Assembly: GCF_030296935.1 (NCBI RefSeq)
Contig: NZ_AP028032.1
Location: 2,418,001-2,482,000, forward strand
DNA: 64,000 nucleotides
Direction: 5' to 3'
DNA from: Coprobacter fastidiosus
GTDB taxonomy: Bacteria; Bacteroidota; Bacteroidia; Bacteroidales; Coprobacteraceae
Position numbers and translations under genes: made by a program. This document shows, one piece after another, positions 35,482-43,696 of this stretch. The notes under the pieces were generated by a model. The model was given only the letters and a program-made list of their open reading frames with translations. It was not told where the DNA came from and ran no database searches. Within the stretch, counting starts at the first letter, position 1; each line of letters opens with the position of its first letter.

Positions 35482-36197
35482 TTTTGTGAAAGTTTGCGTA
35501 TGACATAGGCAGCTAAATAACATCCGAAGATTGCCGGCAGGTAAGAAATTGTCCCGACTGTCGATTTTTTGTTTCGCTCTTCATCTGTTCGTATGATCGC
35601 ATTGCGGTCGGGTTGTTCCGAAGAGAACACGACTTTGATACCTTTGCTTATGCCTGCATCTTTTAACCTTTTCCTTACAGCTTTGGCTAAAGCGCAATGG
35701 TATGTTTCCGAAATATCTGCGTATGCAATGCGTGTAGGATCGATGCGACCGCCTGCACCCATAGAAGATATGACCTTTATTTTTCGTTTCAGGCAACCTG
35801 TCAATAGTGCGATTTTGGGGCTGATAGTATCGATTGCGTCGATTACATAATCATATTTTGCTTCATCGAGTAGTATTTCGGTTTGGACTTCGTCCATATA
35901 TAACTGCTTTATATGTATGTTGAGTCGGGGATTGATATCCAATAGTCGCTGTGCGAGAATTTGGGTTTTGGGTTTGCCGACCGTGCTATGCATTGCAATT
36001 AACTGGCGGTTGATATTCGTCGGGTTTACGTTATCTCCGTCAATGATGGTAATCTCTTGAACTCCGGCTCTACAGATCATCTCGGCGGCATACGCACCGA
36101 CTCCTCCTACACCGACGATAAGAACGTGGGAATTTTGTAGTGCGGATAGTGTGTCTTTTCCTAAAAGCTGTTCGGTTCGAGATAGCCATTCTTCCAT
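35478..36197 (-). CDS. tcdA: tRNA threonylcarbamoyladenosine dehydratase (TcdA/CsdL family)
   Basis: A 239-residue E1-like ThiF-fold protein. The Rossmann motif [19 protein letters not shown], the [13 protein letters not shown] stretch and the C-terminal SEQPDRN are typical of TcdA, which cyclises t6A37 in ANN-decoding tRNAs to ct6A using ATP. Overall similarity and length distinguish it from ThiF and MoeB. It heads the coupled tcdA-ABC-nigD-DUF3467 operon. Confidence 0.88.
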   Translation of the reverse strand: MEEWLSRTEQLLGKDTLSALQNSHVLIVGVGGVGAYAAEMICRAGVQEITIIDGDNVNPTNINRQLIAMHSTVGKPKTQILAQRLLDINPRLNIHIKQLYMDEVQTEILLDEAKYDYVIDAIDTISPKIALLTGCLKRKIKVISSMGAGGRIDPTRIAYADISETYHCALAKAVRKRLKDAGISKGIKVVFSSEQPDRNAIIRTDEERNKKSTVGTISYLPAIFGCYLAAYVIRKLSQK

Positions 36198-36434
36198 GTG
36201 TTCTCTATTTTAATCTTACGAAGATACATTTTTTTTCTGATGTATAAACAGGGGAACAGGGAATATTTAAACGGATAGAATGAGTTGGAATCTGGAGCGG
36301 TTAAAAACGTTTTTTTTAGTTAAAATGGTTATTGATATAGTTTTTTTAGTTATTGCTTGTATTTTATAGTTATTTAGGAGTTGCGTGACAGCGCTTTTTA
36401 TATTTTGTTAAAGAGAAAAACGGCTTTCGGTTTC

Positions 36435-36442
36435 TATATTTG
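36435..36442 (+). promoter_or_regulatory. candidate -7 box of the small cysteine-rich protein gene
   Basis: TATATTTG matches TAnnTTTG perfectly, 22 bases before the first ATG; no well-spaced -33 TTTG was found. Confidence 0.55.
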
Positions 36443-36464
36443 TACAGTCAAATTTTAATATTAT

Positions 36465-36680
36465 ATGATGATGAAAAAAGGTTTAGTATTAGCTTTTATG
36501 GCCGTATCGATGATGATCGGCGGTAATGCGATTGCACAAAATAAAAAAGAATGTCCTAAGTCAAAAACCGAATGCCCGCAGAGAAAGGGAGATTGCCCAA
36601 ACAAAAATTGTCCAAAGGAAAAATGCGACAATCCGAAACCTTGCTGCGAAAAAAACAGAGATTGTCCTAATAGAAAATAA
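36465..36680 (+). CDS. small exported cysteine-rich, Pro/Lys-rich protein
   Basis: I do not recognise this 71-residue protein. The start has three consecutive ATGs. A clear signal peptide (to AIA, residue about 24) precedes a mature part of 46 residues that begins with Gln and contains eight cysteines, five as Cys-Pro in repeats of the form (E/D/N)CPxxK. There is one adjacent Cys pair. Lysines and arginines make it basic. Disulfide knotting or metal binding in the periplasm are possible; no partner gene is adjacent. It is a single-gene unit with its own promoter-like box and terminator, which supports it being real. Confidence 0.75.
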   Translation: MMMKKGLVLAFMAVSMMIGGNAIAQNKKECPKSKTECPQRKGDCPNKNCPKEKCDNPKPCCEKNRDCPNRK

Positions 36681-36701
36681 AACCGTATTGGTATAATAAA
36701 A

Positions 36702-36738
36702 AGCAGGCTGCTCTAAATAAGGCAGCCTGTTGTGTTTA
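36702..36738. terminator. terminator between the cysteine-rich gene and nfnB
   Basis: CAGGCTGC (36704-36711) pairs with GCAGCCTG (36722-36729) with a 10-base loop. Two convergent genes end here. Confidence 0.75.
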
Positions 36739-38211
36739 TGCTTGGGATTTAATGTATTCGTCCATTGCTGCGGCTGCTCGTCGCCCGTCTCCCATTGCCA
36801 GAATTACGGTTGCTCCTCCCCGAACGATATCTCCTCCTGCAAAAAGATCGGGAATGTCGGATTGCATAGTTTCCTGATTTACGACAATCGTACCCCATTT
36901 ACTGACTTCCAATCCTTTTATAGAATTTGGGATAAGAGGGTTAGGAGATACCCCTACGCTAACAACGACTTCATCTATATCGATTAGGTCGGTTGCTCCG
37001 GGAATAGGAACGGGACTTCTTCTTCCGGATGCATCCGGTTCTCCTAATTCCATTTTTTGAAGACGCATTTGTTTGACATGTCCGGTTTGGTCTCCGATAT
37101 ATTCTATGGGATTATGGAGGGTCAAAAATTCGACACCTTCTTGTTTGGCATGTTTTATTTCTTCTATACGAGCCGGCATCTCCTCTTCAGAACGTCGATA
37201 GACGATCATTGCTCGATCTGCCCCTAACCGACGTGCCGTGCGGACGGAATCCATCGCAGTATTTCCTCCGCCTATAATAGCGACTCGTTTACCTTTTATG
37301 ACCGGAGTGTCCGAATCGGAACTGGCGGCATCCATGAGATTGACACGAGTTAGGTATTCATTGCTGGACATCACACCTATGAGATTTTCTCCCGGTATGT
37401 TCATGAAACGGGGCAATCCCGCACCGCTGGCTACGAATATGCCTTTAAATCCCATTTCATGCAGGTCTTCATAAGTCAGAGTTTTTCCGATGATACAGTC
37501 GGCCATGAATTCCACACCCATTTTACGAAGGTTGTCGATTTCGACATCGACGATTTTGTTCGGTAATCGGAATTCGGGAATTCCGTATTTTAATACTCCT
37601 CCGATTTCGTGAAGTGCTTCGAATACGGTCACAGAATATCCTTTTTTTATCATATCTCCGGCAAAAGAAAGTCCGGCAGGTCCTGATCCGACTACTGCAA
37701 TTTTAATACCGTTTCGTGAAGTTATCTCGGGAATGGACATTTGCCCGCTTTCTCGTTCATAATCTGCAGCAAATCGTTCGAGATATCCTATTGCAACAGC
37801 CTCTTTGTGGAGTTTTTGCGTGTAAAAACATTTAGATTCACATTGTTTTTCTTGTGGGCATACCCGACCGCATACGGCAGGTAATGCACTGGTTTCTTTC
37901 AGAGTTTTTGCGGCTTCGAGAAATTCTCCTCGTTCGATATTTTTGATGAATTTCGGGATGTTGATTCCTACCGGACAGCCTGTAATGCATAAAGGATCTG
38001 GACAGTCGAGGCATCTGCAAGCTTCTGTAAGAGCTTGTTCTTTCGTAAGACCTTGGTTTACTTCTTCGGTGTTGGTGATTCGGTAAGCCGGGTCGAGTTC
38101 GTTCATGTGTACCCGGGGAATATCGATACGATCTTTGTTTTTTTTGTTCCGACGTAATTCTTCCCGCCAGCTTTCAGCTCTTTGAGCTGCCATATATTCT
38201 TTATTGTTCAT
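36736..38211 (-). CDS. NfnB/SudA-type FAD oxidoreductase (NADP-binding, large subunit)
   Basis: A 491-residue protein of the glutamate synthase small-subunit-like family. N-terminal ferredoxin-like cysteines occur in CRCLDCPDPLCITGCPVG (about 66-83) and CGRVCPQEKQCESKCFY. An FAD motif VGSGPAGLSFAG (about 175) and an NADPH motif IIGGGNTAMDS (about 315) follow. Paired with the next gene it matches electron-bifurcating NADH-dependent ferredoxin:NADP oxidoreductase (NfnAB) or sulfide dehydrogenase (SudAB). The pair is preferred over GltD because no gltB large subunit is adjacent. Confidence 0.85.
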   Translation of the reverse strand: MNNKEYMAAQRAESWREELRRNKKNKDRIDIPRVHMNELDPAYRITNTEEVNQGLTKEQALTEACRCLDCPDPLCITGCPVGINIPKFIKNIERGEFLEAAKTLKETSALPAVCGRVCPQEKQCESKCFYTQKLHKEAVAIGYLERFAADYERESGQMSIPEITSRNGIKIAVVGSGPAGLSFAGDMIKKGYSVTVFEALHEIGGVLKYGIPEFRLPNKIVDVEIDNLRKMGVEFMADCIIGKTLTYEDLHEMGFKGIFVASGAGLPRFMNIPGENLIGVMSSNEYLTRVNLMDAASSDSDTPVIKGKRVAIIGGGNTAMDSVRTARRLGADRAMIVYRRSEEEMPARIEEIKHAKQEGVEFLTLHNPIEYIGDQTGHVKQMRLQKMELGEPDASGRRSPVPIPGATDLIDIDEVVVSVGVSPNPLIPNSIKGLEVSKWGTIVVNQETMQSDIPDLFAGGDIVRGGATVILAMGDGRRAAAAMDEYIKSQA

Positions 38212-38221
38212 AGTTTCAATA

Positions 38222-39013
38222 TTATTCTATTCCTTTGTAAGAAGAAAGTCGCATCATCATTTCGTCAAAATCTACTTGGTGTGCGTCAAATTCAGGTCCG
38301 TCAACACAGACAAATTTTGTTTTGCCTCCCACTGTTATCCGGCATGCTCCACACATACCTGTCCCATCGACCATGATCGTGTTTAGAGAGGCTACCGTCG
38401 GTATATCGTATTTTTTTGTCAATAGAGAAACGAACTTCATCATGATTGCCGGTCCTATAGTTACACAGAGATCGACCTTTTCACGATTGATAATCTCTTC
38501 TACTCCGTTTGTTATCAATCCTTTTTTCCCATAAGAACCGTCATCGGTCATGATTACGACTTCATCCGAATTGGCTCTCATCTGTTCTTCCAAAATAATG
38601 AGTTCTTTTGTCCTTGCCGCTAAAACCGTAATGACTTTGTTCCCGGCTTTTTTAAAAGCTTCTACAATGGGGAGTAGGGGAGCGACTCCGACACCTCCGC
38701 CACAGCATATGACTGTTCCTACTTTTTCAATGTGTGTAGCTTGTCCCAAAGGTCCGACTACATCAGTAATATAGTCGCCTTCTTTCAACGCACATAGTTT
38801 TTGGGAAGAGCGGCCTACTGCTTGTACTACTAATGTGATAGTACCTTTGGCGACATCGGCGGATGCAATGGTTAACGGGATGCGTTCTCCTTTTTCTCCG
38901 ACTCTCACGATTACAAAATGTCCGGCTTTTCGGGCTTTGGCTATAAGAGGAGCTTCAACAACAAGTTTTACTACTTTTTCTGAAAAATGCTCTTTGCTGA
39001 TGATTTTGTTCAT
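38222..39013 (-). CDS. NfnA/SudB-type FAD/NAD-binding iron-sulfur subunit
   Basis: A 263-residue ferredoxin-NADP reductase-like protein. FAD-binding (RIPLTIASAD) and NAD-binding (VICCGGGVGVAPLLPI) blocks precede a [2Fe-2S] site with cysteines in GMCGACR and FVCVDGPEFD. This is the small subunit of NfnAB/SudAB complexes or a PyrK-like protein; the gene is 10 bases before nfnB and in the same operon. The complex would interconvert NADH, NADPH and reduced ferredoxin in anaerobic metabolism. Confidence 0.86.
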   Translation of the reverse strand: MNKIISKEHFSEKVVKLVVEAPLIAKARKAGHFVIVRVGEKGERIPLTIASADVAKGTITLVVQAVGRSSQKLCALKEGDYITDVVGPLGQATHIEKVGTVICCGGGVGVAPLLPIVEAFKKAGNKVITVLAARTKELIILEEQMRANSDEVVIMTDDGSYGKKGLITNGVEEIINREKVDLCVTIGPAIMMKFVSLLTKKYDIPTVASLNTIMVDGTGMCGACRITVGGKTKFVCVDGPEFDAHQVDFDEMMMRLSSYKGIE

Positions 39014-39071
39014 TGGTCGTATTTAATGATGAATTTGATCGTATTGAAATATGTGTTGATAATTACATGTA

Positions 39072-39079
39072 CAAATTTA
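39072..39079 (-). promoter_or_regulatory. candidate -7 box of the nfnAB operon
   Basis: TAAATTTG on the minus strand matches TAnnTTTG, 59 bases before the nfnA start. Confidence 0.5.
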
Positions 39080-39274
39080 GGGTAAATTTCTCTTTTCTAA
39101 TAATAAGAGCCTACCTAAATTTTCCGATAAGAAATATATATTCAGACTTTTTGAATCTCTTTTTGATCTTTTTATTTGTCGGATAATCCTCATGCTCAAA
39201 AAATCTTAAAACAGATCCTGAACAGAGTTTAATCGGATTTTAGAACCTGCTTAAATTTTATTTGAGTAAAGTTT

Positions 39275-39400
39275 GAAAGTTCCTTTTAAGGATATTTTTC
39301 TGTTTTTATGAGGAAAATAACGGACTATCTGACGAGTGAAAACAGGAAAAAACAGGAGAAAACCGTAAAGATGGCTTGATGGTATTTTTTATTGTAAAAT
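39275..39400 (+). repeat. intergenic repeat, copy A
   Basis: This stretch aligns with 47296-47426. The block starting at ATG 39308 (36 bases) matches copy B at 29 of 36 positions without gaps; the preceding 24 bases match at 18 of 24, and similarity continues to AAAAT at the right end with a 2-base gap. It contains a short open frame beginning MRKITDYLTSEN. Function is unknown. Confidence 0.6.
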
Positions 39401-39421
39401 TTGTTGTTTCTAATCTTGTTA

Positions 39422-40297
39422 TCATAAAGAAATTGCCCATCGGACAGTAACTCCTATCGACATGAGATGTACGGGAGAAGAGAGTAGAGCTTTAGGAGTT
39501 TTCCCGTTTTGACGAGAGCTTTCCCAGATTGGATTCCCGGTTATTGTACCGTCTTCGGAATATTGAAGGAACGGTTTTTCGTTTGCAGTGTCATAGATTT
39601 TTCGGACGCCATATTCTCCGTAAATACCTGCATATATGTTCTGGTGTGCTCCGAGATGCCATTTCCATCCTATTTCTGCAAATGGAGAAAGCGAGTATTT
39701 TAACTTTAAGTCCGATTTGTTCCGGGCTGCCGAATAGTTTCCGAATCCATGATTCGTAAGGTCTGTGTATTCTATATCTTCATAGGGGAAATACGCCGAA
39801 GTTTTTAATGCGGAATATCGATTATTGCGGGTTGCTGTTATCGGTATCCCTATTTTTATACCGGCTTTTGCGTATATTCCCGAATGGTTGTCGGATTGTA
39901 ACTGGAAAAATATGGGAATATTCAGATAGAGGGCTTTTTGCTCTTCTTGAAAATCGGTATAGGTAAATCTGAAATCGAATGTATTTTGTTCAGAACTTCC
40001 GTCCGGTATTGAATTGGAAAGTACGGTATAATTATCAGAGTATCGGTCAATGTTGACTTTTGATCGGTATAGAGATAATTCGGTACCTGTACCGATTCCC
40101 CAGAGATCGGTTATCTTTAATAAATAACCGAGATTGAGAGATGCTCCTCCTTGAGGTTTGAATTTCCCTTCAGATACAGAATAATGTAATGCCGATATTC
40201 CGCCTGATATTCCGACCGAAATTTCATTACGCCCCGGTTGTGCCGACGAGGTTATGAAAATAAAGCAGAAGATCATGGCAAGATATGTTTTTCTCAT
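39422..40297 (-). CDS. outer-membrane beta-barrel protein (PorT-like)
   Basis: A 291-residue protein with a signal peptide ending SSA before Gln and alternating amphipathic strands to the end (VTVRWAISL), as in Bacteroidota outer-membrane barrels of the OmpA-like/PorT type. The start at 40297 (MRKTYLAM) overlaps the stop of the upstream protease as ATGA; an in-frame Met three codons earlier is also possible. It may be an outer-membrane partner of the protease, but no specific function is visible. Confidence 0.75.
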   Translation of the reverse strand: MRKTYLAMIFCFIFITSSAQPGRNEISVGISGGISALHYSVSEGKFKPQGGASLNLGYLLKITDLWGIGTGTELSLYRSKVNIDRYSDNYTVLSNSIPDGSSEQNTFDFRFTYTDFQEEQKALYLNIPIFFQLQSDNHSGIYAKAGIKIGIPITATRNNRYSALKTSAYFPYEDIEYTDLTNHGFGNYSAARNKSDLKLKYSLSPFAEIGWKWHLGAHQNIYAGIYGEYGVRKIYDTANEKPFLQYSEDGTITGNPIWESSRQNGKTPKALLSSPVHLMSIGVTVRWAISL

Positions 40298-43200
40298 GGG
40301 ATACATATTACTTTTATTTCTCGGGATATGCCTTCCTGTGTTGTTATTTTAACGATATAGCTTCCGGGAGTGTCGGATAGTGTAAATTTTACCGAGTTGC
40401 CGATTGCCGAAAAGGTTTTGGTTTTTCCGGAAAGATCGGTGATTGTTATTTCGACTTTATTATTTTCTTTTTGCGAATCGATATATAATTTGATTTTTTC
40501 TCCTGCTTTTATCGGATTTGGATAGAGACGTATTTCGTCACCTGTGATTTGTATTTGTTTTTCACAGCTTGAGAGAGAAACGCCTTCGTCCGTAGTTACC
40601 AAAATGTGGTATTTGTCAGAACTTTGATGGTCGTCGGGTAATTTGATATAGGGTATTCCTGAACTTAAATAGTGATTATTCCGATACCAGACAAAGTCGG
40701 TAAAATGTAATCCGTTATTGTTTTCCGGATTATTGATAACGGAAAGGACATCATTCCATCGTAATAAAAGTATGTTGTTTGGTAATTTAAACAAATTGAC
40801 AGAAAATTCTTGCGTGTTTTCTTTGCTTTCTGAAATTATGGTTACCGGCTGATTGAATTTGCCTCCTTCCTCGACATTTATTTCTGCTGTTCCGGATATT
40901 CGGTCTCCCATTATTATCGTAGCTCCGGGATGGGCTTCGATCTCGATCCGGGCCGAGTTTATATCGCAATCGAGAGGTATATTTAAAGTATTTTCTTGAG
41001 AAATTTCTACATCTTCACCGTTGACTTTCAACGAACGTATTCGTGCTTCGAAACTTTCTGTTTTCAGAAAAAAAGTTTCGAGATCACTCAGGGCACTGAC
41101 TCCATCGGGATAGATCGCTTCAATGGTATAGGTATAGTTGTTGCCTTGGGATAATTCTTTGTCTGTTATTATCGTGTCGGTCGTTAATTCCGGAGTGATA
41201 TTCGTGCCATCTCTGTATATACGAAAGTCGGGACGGTTAAACCGGATAGGAATAGAAGAACATGTTTTCGTATTTGTTTTTTGTAATAGTGCAGACCGGG
41301 GTACGGTTTGCCATTGTATTTGCGAATTTTCATCTGAGTTTTTATTCTTGACAGACCGTTTTTTTATTTCTTGTTGAGGAGGGACAACATTGCTTTGCTT
41401 TAGGGAAGAGATTCCGACTTGCAAGAAAAAGTTGTGGTCTTTATCGCTGTGTTGAGTCAGGGTTTTCCAGTTTTGCCCATCGGTAGAGTATATGTTCCCC
41501 TTTTGTGTTATAGGAACAGCGTTGTCTGTCGCAGCCGGACTATTCGTATATGATTCTGCGTATATAGAAACGGTCAAAGCTGCATCTTTTTTGATAGTGA
41601 CCGGCTTGAGCAGTTTTACTTCTATTATTTGATCTTTATCTGTCGGATCGATTTTTTGCTGGTAGGAGAAGTTCCCTTGATCGATATGAAGACTGTAAGT
41701 TGCTCCTTCAACTGAAAGGAATGTGACGGATTCCAGTGTGTACCCGTCTATTTCTTGTAAGTCGTCGGTAGTCCAGCGTTGTCCGAAATAGAATGGTATT
41801 TGCTGATTGTCTTTATCTCTTAATTGCATTCTGTAAAAGTCGGTTGCATTTCCCCAAAATATTTTTTGTCGGGATATCGGCATTTGCCACTCTATTTGCA
41901 GTTCGGTTTCGTCAGTTCGTTTTATTGAAATATTTTTTGGAGGAAGTATGTCATATACATATATAGTTGCCGTATTTCCTGGGTCGGAAGCTTTGTTGTC
42001 TGCATATATTGCAGTGACGTCATAGTGATGTATGCCTACAGGCAATGCTGTTTCTGAGAAACTTGTCGAGGTCGTTGTACCTATTTCGGTACTGTTTCGG
42101 TATATCTTGTAGCGGACAGGTTGCTCGTCTCCTTTGGGTGCTTCCCAATTTACGATAGACCTTTTTTCTTCAGATGACCATTTGGCAGAGACTTGTTCGG
42201 GTACTGCTTTAGGAGGGAATGCGTAACGTCCGTCAAGGTACTCGACTCCCGATCCGATAGGATCTAGATATTTGTCGATTCTTTGATCATCGGCTGTTCC
42301 GCATTGATCCCAGAAAAGAGCTAATTTCCCGAATAGATTCCGTCCTTCTTTACGGTCGGTACAATTTGCATTTCCTCCGGTCAGAAATCCTGTTATGCGT
42401 TTGTTCTGATCGAATAACGGAGCGCCGGATGATCCGCCTTCTGTCACACCATGTCCGTTGGCAGTACTCTTGAATATAACGTTCCAGTGTCCGTCCTGCA
42501 ACCCTTGCGTCGATCCGGATTTCCAAGTGTCCGATACTGCCGGTTGGTCATAAGTCGATATTTTTTTTACATCGCCTTGCGGGTGATGTATGCAGACTCC
42601 CGATTGAGGAGCTATATTCCGACGATCCCATCCGTTATAGTATGCGTTCAGATTGTCAGGTATTTTCCCGTTTAACAATAGCAACGCTCCGTCAACACCA
42701 TTCTCCAAAGGAACTCCGGCAATGTATGTGCATCCGATCATCGATACCGGAGATGTGGAGATGTTGCTCCCGCATCTTGTATTTTCATATCGGAAAAAGA
42801 ATTGGGCCTGAGACAGATCGGACGCAGAGGCTTGTTCTTTAGATGAAAGCAGGCAGTGGAATGCCGTCAATAAATAAGGTTTGAGGTCTTCTTTTGTATT
42901 GTTAAGGATAGACCCGGTACATAAGAAACTGCTGGTACCTATCGGTATAATCATTTTGACGACACCGTTCTTATGATCTTGCCATTGTTCCCCTTCTTCA
43001 CAGTTGATGTCAACCATACAGCTGCCAGATAGACTTTCACTGTAAGAGTCTTTAATGCTTAAATAGTTGTATCCGTATCCTATTTCTTCGATTTCGATTT
43101 CCGGATTTTGAGGGAATTCGTCACCTTCAGGGGCAACATATTCGAGGATTATATCGTCTCCTGCAACGAATTCGGTTGCAAACTTCCCTTTTCCGGAGTG

Positions 43201-43689
43201 AGTTTTGTGTGTATAAGCTCCCAATATATGAGTATGCGCAGAGTTATATATGAATAGCTTGCTTCCGATCGGGAGATTGAATTTTTTATAATAAAGAGAG
43301 ATTGCCTTGGCCTTATTTGCCATGATCCGGAGTTGCCAGATGCGTTCTCCTCCCGGAAGAGTACTCCATACTCCGGAATTTTCAGGAGAAAAAGAGGCCG
43401 GGAGCAATACTGCCACACGAGGAGGTAAGAATTCCTCTTTCATGCGTTCATCATCTGCCTTTAGATCATCGAGTGAAAAAGGGATATATATGTTTTTGAT
43501 TCCATTTTTTTTGTTTTGAAGGCTTCTTGTCTTTTGGGATGCAGGATACATGAAACTGGGTGGGGTACCTCCCTCGCTTATTTGTGCGTATGAAGAAAAA
43601 ACGGTTGCAGAAAATAGGATGGTTGCGACCCATAAAAAATATAATGTTTTATGGGTCGACAGGGTATAATATTTCTTGTTTTGCGACAT
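40294..43689 (-). CDS. secreted trypsin-like serine protease with T9SS sorting domain
   Basis: A 1131-residue exported protein (signal peptide ending SYA before Gln). The peptidase domain (about 215-485) resembles lysyl endopeptidases: TAFHC (His about 277), NGVDGALLLL (Asp) and TEGGSSGAPLFD (Ser about 417). Fibronectin-like modules (about 500-590 and 820-870) and other beta-rich segments follow. The C terminus (about 1045-1131, LYPNPIKAGEKIKL) is a typical type A T9SS sorting domain, predicting surface anchoring or secretion. It lies 7 bases after the antiporter gene and is coupled to the barrel gene. Confidence 0.88.
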   Translation of the reverse strand: MSQNKKYYTLSTHKTLYFLWVATILFSATVFSSYAQISEGGTPPSFMYPASQKTRSLQNKKNGIKNIYIPFSLDDLKADDERMKEEFLPPRVAVLLPASFSPENSGVWSTLPGGERIWQLRIMANKAKAISLYYKKFNLPIGSKLFIYNSAHTHILGAYTHKTHSGKGKFATEFVAGDDIILEYVAPEGDEFPQNPEIEIEEIGYGYNYLSIKDSYSESLSGSCMVDINCEEGEQWQDHKNGVVKMIIPIGTSSFLCTGSILNNTKEDLKPYLLTAFHCLLSSKEQASASDLSQAQFFFRYENTRCGSNISTSPVSMIGCTYIAGVPLENGVDGALLLLNGKIPDNLNAYYNGWDRRNIAPQSGVCIHHPQGDVKKISTYDQPAVSDTWKSGSTQGLQDGHWNVIFKSTANGHGVTEGGSSGAPLFDQNKRITGFLTGGNANCTDRKEGRNLFGKLALFWDQCGTADDQRIDKYLDPIGSGVEYLDGRYAFPPKAVPEQVSAKWSSEEKRSIVNWEAPKGDEQPVRYKIYRNSTEIGTTTSTSFSETALPVGIHHYDVTAIYADNKASDPGNTATIYVYDILPPKNISIKRTDETELQIEWQMPISRQKIFWGNATDFYRMQLRDKDNQQIPFYFGQRWTTDDLQEIDGYTLESVTFLSVEGATYSLHIDQGNFSYQQKIDPTDKDQIIEVKLLKPVTIKKDAALTVSIYAESYTNSPAATDNAVPITQKGNIYSTDGQNWKTLTQHSDKDHNFFLQVGISSLKQSNVVPPQQEIKKRSVKNKNSDENSQIQWQTVPRSALLQKTNTKTCSSIPIRFNRPDFRIYRDGTNITPELTTDTIITDKELSQGNNYTYTIEAIYPDGVSALSDLETFFLKTESFEARIRSLKVNGEDVEISQENTLNIPLDCDINSARIEIEAHPGATIIMGDRISGTAEINVEEGGKFNQPVTIISESKENTQEFSVNLFKLPNNILLLRWNDVLSVINNPENNNGLHFTDFVWYRNNHYLSSGIPYIKLPDDHQSSDKYHILVTTDEGVSLSSCEKQIQITGDEIRLYPNPIKAGEKIKLYIDSQKENNKVEITITDLSGKTKTFSAIGNSVKFTLSDTPGSYIVKITTQEGISREIKVICIP

Positions 43690-43696
43690 TTGTTAT

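Larger units (their letters stand above)
39014..39421. other. intergenic region with nfn promoter and repeat copy A
   Basis: These 408 bases lie upstream of nfnA and downstream of the barrel gene. They hold the nfn -7 box (39072-39079) and one copy of an intergenic repeat (about 39275-39400). No ordinary gene is present. Confidence 0.7.

Noticed and set aside
36736-38211. Naming the 491-residue flavoprotein gltD
   Set aside because: No glutamate synthase large subunit is adjacent and the partner gene is of the NfnA/SudB type.
39195-39266. AT-rich inverted repeat (15 of 20 matching positions) left of repeat copy A
   Set aside because: The match is modest for such AT-rich sequence, it lacks a counterpart beside copy B, and a similar motif at 47579 is in a different position, so I do not treat it as an element end.
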